NCBI RefSeq assembly: GCF_003201655.1
Contig: NZ_QJJU01000002.1
Span: forward strand, 124,001-188,000
Origin: Mycolicibacterium moriokaense
GTDB taxonomy: Bacteria > Actinomycetota > Actinomycetes > Mycobacteriales > Mycobacteriaceae
Direction: 5' to 3'
Length of the DNA stretch: 64,000 nt
How positions within the stretch are numbered: position 1 is the stretch's first letter; every line of letters starts with the position of its first letter. The position numbers and the translations under genes were made by a program. Positions 59,944-64,000 of this stretch are shown here, piece by piece. The notes under the pieces were generated by a model that did no database searches, was not told where the DNA came from, and saw only the letters and a list, made by a program, of their open reading frames with translations.

Positions 59944-61520
59944 AGCTCTCCCGCGTCGATCGCGTCCTTTACTTCCTGCGCCTGTGCGACCTGCGACGAG
60001 GTGTATCCGATGAACAGCGTTACGCCGGCGACAATCACCGCGACCCCCGCCACCCACAGCAGGCCGTAGGTGTAGCCCTGATCGAGTGCGTGCAACTGCG
60101 CGCGGTCCATATATTTCACCGGTCCGGTAGTGCCACCCAGATACAACGCGCGCGACGTGATGACGGCCTGGACGATCGCGAGCACGACGGGGCCGCCGAG
60201 ATTCTGCAGCATCAGCGCGATCGCCGATACGGGGCCGATCTGGTCGAAGCCGACACCGGCGATGGCCGACAGCGTCAACGGGACGACGATCATGCCGATG
60301 CCTAAGCCGCCGACGGTGATCGGGATGACCAGATTCGGGAAGTACGGGATGCCGCCGTTGAGCGTGGAGCCGTAGAGCATCGCGGCGATCACCAGCACGC
60401 CGCCGGCGATCACGAGCACCCGCGGCGGGAACGACGACACCAGGTGCGACGACAACCCGAGCCCGATGCCTAGCGCGATGACGAACGGGATGAAGCCGAG
60501 GCCTGCGCGTAATGCGGTGTAGCCCATGATGTCCTGGACGTAGAGCCCGATCAGCACGGTCAGTGTGAACATGACGCCGCCGGCCAGGAAGACCGCGGCG
60601 AACGTGGCGACCCGGTTGCGATCACGGAACAGCTCGAACGGCACAACGGGGTTTTCGGCGCTGCGCTCGACGTAGACGAACGCGAGAAAGAAGACACCGG
60701 CGGCGACGCCCGAAGCGATCGTGATCGGCGAGAGCCAGCCCTGCTCCGGGCCCATCGAGAAACCGAACACTGCTGCCGTGCAACCCAACGTCGCAAGAAT
60801 TGCGCCGGTGGCGTCCAGCTTCAGTGGCTCGCGGTGGGTCTCCCGCAGCGTTTTGCGGGCCAAGTGGATCATCAAGATCCCGATCGGGATGTTCATCAGG
60901 AACGCCCACCGCCAGGACACCTCGGTCAGTGCACCGCCGACGATCAGGCCCATCACCGAGCCGACGCCGGTCATCGCGGCGAAAATCGCGGTGGCCGCGT
61001 TGCGCGCGGGCCCCTTCGGGAACGTGGTCGCGATCAGCGCAAGAGCCGTCGGTGACGCGATCGCCGCGCCAACGCCCTGCAGCAGCCGGGCGGTGACCAG
61101 TGTGCCTTCGTTCCACGCAAGGCCGCACAGGATCGAGGCGATGGTGAACAGCGCGACGCCGACGATGAAAGTGCGCTTGCGGCCGATCGTGTCGCCAAGG
61201 CGTCCACCGAGCAGCATCAGCCCGCCGAAGGTCAGGACATAAGCCGTGATAACCCAGCTGCGGCCGGCGTCGGACAAGCTCAGCTCGTTCTGAATCTTAG
61301 GAAGGGCGACGATGGCAACGGTGCTGTCCATGGTGGCGAGCAGCTGCATGCCACCGATCGCGATCACCGCGGCGATGAAGCGCCGCGACGGTAACCAAGC
61401 CGGGGACCTGCCGGTTCGCTCCGAACCGGGGTACTCCATGTGCACCGGATGAGCACGGTTTGCTCCGCCTTCGGCGTCACGGCGGATGGCGGCGCGCTCT
61501 GCGTCATTGAGAGCCGTCAT
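59940..61520 (-). CDS. efpA: EfpA, DHA2-family MFS efflux pump
   Basis: This 526-residue protein is nearly collinear with M. tuberculosis EfpA (Rv2846c): SRRFIAAVIAIGGMQLLATMDSTVAIVALPKIQ, FPKGPARNAATAIFAAMTGVGSVMGL and LYLGGTTGPVKYM. It has 14 membrane segments and a long cytoplasmic N-terminus. It exports antibiotics and probably lipids and is essential in M. tuberculosis. TAAGGT (61534-61529) lies 8 nt before the ATG. It is 34 bp from cysG, in the same direction. Confidence 0.95.
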   Translation of the reverse strand: MTALNDAERAAIRRDAEGGANRAHPVHMEYPGSERTGRSPAWLPSRRFIAAVIAIGGMQLLATMDSTVAIVALPKIQNELSLSDAGRSWVITAYVLTFGGLMLLGGRLGDTIGRKRTFIVGVALFTIASILCGLAWNEGTLVTARLLQGVGAAIASPTALALIATTFPKGPARNAATAIFAAMTGVGSVMGLIVGGALTEVSWRWAFLMNIPIGILMIHLARKTLRETHREPLKLDATGAILATLGCTAAVFGFSMGPEQGWLSPITIASGVAAGVFFLAFVYVERSAENPVVPFELFRDRNRVATFAAVFLAGGVMFTLTVLIGLYVQDIMGYTALRAGLGFIPFVIALGIGLGLSSHLVSSFPPRVLVIAGGVLVIAAMLYGSTLNGGIPYFPNLVIPITVGGLGIGMIVVPLTLSAIAGVGFDQIGPVSAIALMLQNLGGPVVLAIVQAVITSRALYLGGTTGPVKYMDRAQLHALDQGYTYGLLWVAGVAVIVAGVTLFIGYTSSQVAQAQEVKDAIDAGEL

Positions 61521-61553
61521 AGCGGGTTACCTTACAGTAATCTTAAGAATCCT

Positions 61554-62750
61554 TTAACCGCCGAAAGCCGCGACGGAGCCGATCACGATGATCGCGGGAG
61601 GCCTGATGCCCTCTTCACGGATTCGTTCAGGCGCGTCGGCAAGGGTGGCGCGCAACGTCAGCTGCGAGGCCGTGGTGCCGTGCTGGACCACGAGGACCGG
61701 CGTATCCGCAGGTCGGCCGCCTTCCAGCAGTGCCTTGGTGAACAGCTCGATGCGCTCTACGGCCATCAAGAGAACGATGGTGCCCGAGAGCGCCGCCAGT
61801 GCGTTCCAATTCACTAACGATTCGGGATGGTCGGGCGCAACATGGCCGCTGACCACCACGAACTCGTGCGTTATCCCCCGATGGGTGACCGGAACGCCTG
61901 CCAATGCCGGAACGGCTATGGCACTCGTCACACCCGGCACAACTGTGACAGGAATCCCAGCATCCGCACACGCGATCACCTCCTCGTAGCCGCGCGCGAA
62001 TACAAACGGGTCGCCCCCCTTGAGCCGAACGACGAACTTGCCCGCCTTGGCGCGGTCGATGAGCACCTCATTGATGGCGTCCTGCGCCATCGCGCGCCCG
62101 TACGGGATCTTGGCGGCGTCGATGACCTCGACCTGCGGTGGAAGTTCGGCGAGCAGTTCCTGCGGGGCCAGCCGGTCGGCGACGACGACGTCTGCGTTGG
62201 CCAGCAGGCGCCTGCCGCGCACGGTGATCAGTTCGGGGTCCCCGGGTCCGCCGCCGACCAGCGCGACCCCTCCGCGCACGACGCCAGGAGCTTCGGCCCT
62301 GATAACGCCCTGCTGCAGCGCCTCGTGGATGGCCGACCGGATCGCCGCTGACCGGCGGTGCTCGCCGCCTGCCAGCACCCCGACGGACAGGCCTTCGTAC
62401 TCAAACGAGGCGGGCGTGACGGCAGTGCCGTCGCGGGCAACGTCGGCGCGCACACAGAAGATGTGCCGTCGTTCGGCCCCGGCGACGACGGCGGCGTTGA
62501 CCTCCGGGTCGTCGGTGGCCGCGATCGCATACCAGGCGCCGTCGAGGTCGTCGTCGCGGAACTCCCTGAGCGTCAAGGTGATTCCCGTCATGCCTTCGAC
62601 GGCCGGGGTGGCGCTACGGGTGATGACGTGCACATCGGCGCCGTTGGCGATCAATAGCGGCAGGCGGCGCTGCGCGACGGTACCGCCGCCTACGACCACG
62701 ACCTTCTTGCCGGCCAGACGCAGGCCGACTAAGTAGGCATTCTCGGTCAC
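61554..62750 (-). CDS. cysG: Siroheme synthase / uroporphyrinogen-III methyltransferase (CysG)
   Basis: The 398-residue fusion has an N-terminal precorrin-2 dehydrogenase/ferrochelatase domain (GKKVVVVGGGTVAQRRLPLL NAD loop) and a C-terminal SUMT domain (about 155-398) with VALVGGGPGDPELITVRG and VVPGVTSAIAVPALAGVPVTHRG. It makes precorrin-2 for both siroheme and cobalamin. It corresponds to Rv2847c. The ATG overlaps the cobB stop by ATGA. Confidence 0.95.
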   Translation of the reverse strand: MTENAYLVGLRLAGKKVVVVGGGTVAQRRLPLLIANGADVHVITRSATPAVEGMTGITLTLREFRDDDLDGAWYAIAATDDPEVNAAVVAGAERRHIFCVRADVARDGTAVTPASFEYEGLSVGVLAGGEHRRSAAIRSAIHEALQQGVIRAEAPGVVRGGVALVGGGPGDPELITVRGRRLLANADVVVADRLAPQELLAELPPQVEVIDAAKIPYGRAMAQDAINEVLIDRAKAGKFVVRLKGGDPFVFARGYEEVIACADAGIPVTVVPGVTSAIAVPALAGVPVTHRGITHEFVVVSGHVAPDHPESLVNWNALAALSGTIVLLMAVERIELFTKALLEGGRPADTPVLVVQHGTTASQLTLRATLADAPERIREEGIRPPAIIVIGSVAAFGG

Positions 62751-64000
62751 CGGGCGAGCTTAGAGGTTGCAGCAGCGGCAACGAAGCGGGTTATCGCTTG
62801 CGGGTGCGCGGCCGGGTGGGTGTGCAGGTAGCCGGCGTGAACTCCGCGGTCGATGGCGCCGTCGCGGACCGTGGGCAAGTTCCGTCCGGCATACACCCAT
62901 GCCGGCGGATAGCTGTCGGCGAACGCGACTGTGGTGCGGTGAAATTCATGCCCCATCATGCGATCGCCGATGGTGTGCAGCGGCGATTCGGCCACCGCCA
63001 CCGCCTCCCGATATCCAAGCGTGAGCCGCTCGGTGAACCGCGCGGTTCCTGACAGCACACCACACATCGGATACCCGTCGAGCTCGTCGACGAGATAGGT
63101 GAGGCCAGCGCATTCCGCATGCACCGGCGCACCACCGGCTGCCAGCTCGCGGATCTGTTGACGCACAACATCGTTGGCCGAAAGCTCGGTACTGAACTGC
63201 TCAGGGAATCCACCGGGCAGCACCAGCGCCGCGGTCTGCGTAGGCAGCGGATCGGTCAACGGATCGAACTCGACGACGTCGGCGCCTGCTGCGCGCAGCA
63301 GCTCACCGTGCTCGGCGTAGCCGAAGCTGAACGCCTTTCCCGCCGCAAGCGCCACCGTGACGTTCCCGGCGGCTGGCGCGGCGACAGCGGGATCCCACGG
63401 CTCGTCGGTCACCCGACTGGACGCGACGGCGGCGATTCCAACGAGGTCGACGTGGCGGCCCACGAGTGCGGTCATCGCCTTGACCGCGGCCCGCGCCTGC
63501 TCGCCGTGTTCGACGGCGGTGACCAGGCCGAGGTGCCGTGACGGCACGGACAGTTCGTCGGCACGCGGGATCGCGCCGAACACCGGCACACCGGCGTGCT
63601 CGCACGCCTGTCGCAGCACTTCCTCGTGCCGGGGCGAGCCGACCCGGTTGAGGATCACCCCCGCGATGCGCACCGACTGGTCGTATGTCGAAAAGCCATG
63701 CAGCAGAGCTGCAATGCTGTGGCTCTGGCCACGTGTGTCGACCACCAGGATCACCGGCGCACCCAGCAGCGCGGCGACGTGCGCGGTCGAGCCGTCGGCG
63801 ACAGCGGTGTGGGCGGCGCCCTCACTGATGCGCCCGTCGAACAGCCCCATCACGCCCTCGATGACCGCGATATCGGCACCCGCGCCGCCATGCCGGTACA
63901 GCGGGCCGATCAACTGCTCCCCCACCAGCACCGGGTCGAGGTTGCGGCCCGACCGCAGCGCCGCCAGCGCGTGGTAGCCGGGGTCGATGAAATCGGGGCC
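62747..64000 (-). CDS. cobB: Cobyrinate/hydrogenobyrinate a,c-diamide synthase (CobB), 5' end missing
   Basis: The frame is open to the window edge; about 417 residues are present, starting within GPDFIDPGYHALA, so only the N-terminal P-loop is cut off. The CbiA synthetase core is followed by a class I glutamine-amidotransferase domain with the nucleophile in HAECAGLTYLVDEL and GGFPEQFSTEL. It amidates the a and c side chains of the corrin ring. It is coupled to cysG, and together they serve tetrapyrrole synthesis (Rv2848c). Confidence 0.94.
   Translation of the reverse strand, partial: GPDFIDPGYHALAALRSGRNLDPVLVGEQLIGPLYRHGGAGADIAVIEGVMGLFDGRISEGAAHTAVADGSTAHVAALLGAPVILVVDTRGQSHSIAALLHGFSTYDQSVRIAGVILNRVGSPRHEEVLRQACEHAGVPVFGAIPRADELSVPSRHLGLVTAVEHGEQARAAVKAMTALVGRHVDLVGIAAVASSRVTDEPWDPAVAAPAAGNVTVALAAGKAFSFGYAEHGELLRAAGADVVEFDPLTDPLPTQTAALVLPGGFPEQFSTELSANDVVRQQIRELAAGGAPVHAECAGLTYLVDELDGYPMCGVLSGTARFTERLTLGYREAVAVAESPLHTIGDRMMGHEFHRTTVAFADSYPPAWVYAGRNLPTVRDGAIDRGVHAGYLHTHPAAHPQAITRFVAAAATSKLAR

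Overview
The window is a contiguous stretch of a fast-growing Mycobacterium/Mycolicibacterium chromosome. The evidence is direct recognition of mycobacterial proteins in the same order as the M. tuberculosis H37Rv Rv2738c-Rv2848c block, high GC (about two thirds by eye), GTG/TTG starts and 4-bp ATGA/GTGA operon overlaps. Hydrogenase maturation genes and a BlaS-type beta-lactamase between ald and pepR point to an M. smegmatis-like environmental species. Rv-number equivalences are recalled from family knowledge; none was searched.

Layout. 1-2830: tail of a [NiFe]-hydrogenase cluster (SIS-domain protein, hypE, hypC, hypD). 2883-9221: DUF3046, a glycosyltransferase, EphG, DUF5313, then the envelope-stress operon pgsA3-cinA-like-clgR-pspA-pspM behind a SigE-type promoter, argA and a small secreted protein. 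9218-17725: ftsK, a frameshifted methyltransferase, and rnj-dapA-thyX. 18722-23083: dfrA-thyA flanked by two HTH_42 DNA-glycosylase-like proteins of different catalytic subtype. 23073-28427: dapB operon, an SOS-controlled DUF222-HNH protein, aldR and ald. 28475-30141: an AT-richer, apparently decayed stretch and an atypical LuxR-type response regulator. 30283-36475: blaS, pepR-gpsI, rpsO, ribF. 36557-40872: mntR/sirR, a gene remnant, pptH-pptT-truB, and a DUF3558 protein. 40911-44773: CocE-like hydrolase, DUF1802, DUF2277, echA16, methyltransferase. 44814-52477 (minus): the transcription/translation operon rimP-nusA-ylxR-infB-rbfA-nrnA-dinF. 52623-64000: lipoprotein/DUF4439 pair, proS, DUF4239, two EfpA-type efflux pumps around a small conserved gene, then cysG and cobB, the latter cut by the window end.

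Most of the window is conserved housekeeping sequence. The structure that ordinary gene calling does not explain is regulatory. About 27 genes have a TANNNT -10 element 5-8 nt before the start codon, which predicts leaderless mRNAs and fixes many starts. One divergent pair shares the TA of a symmetric -10. Six convergent pairs overlap by exactly four bases through CTAG/CTAA. No tRNA, rRNA, CRISPR array or intact insertion sequence was seen.
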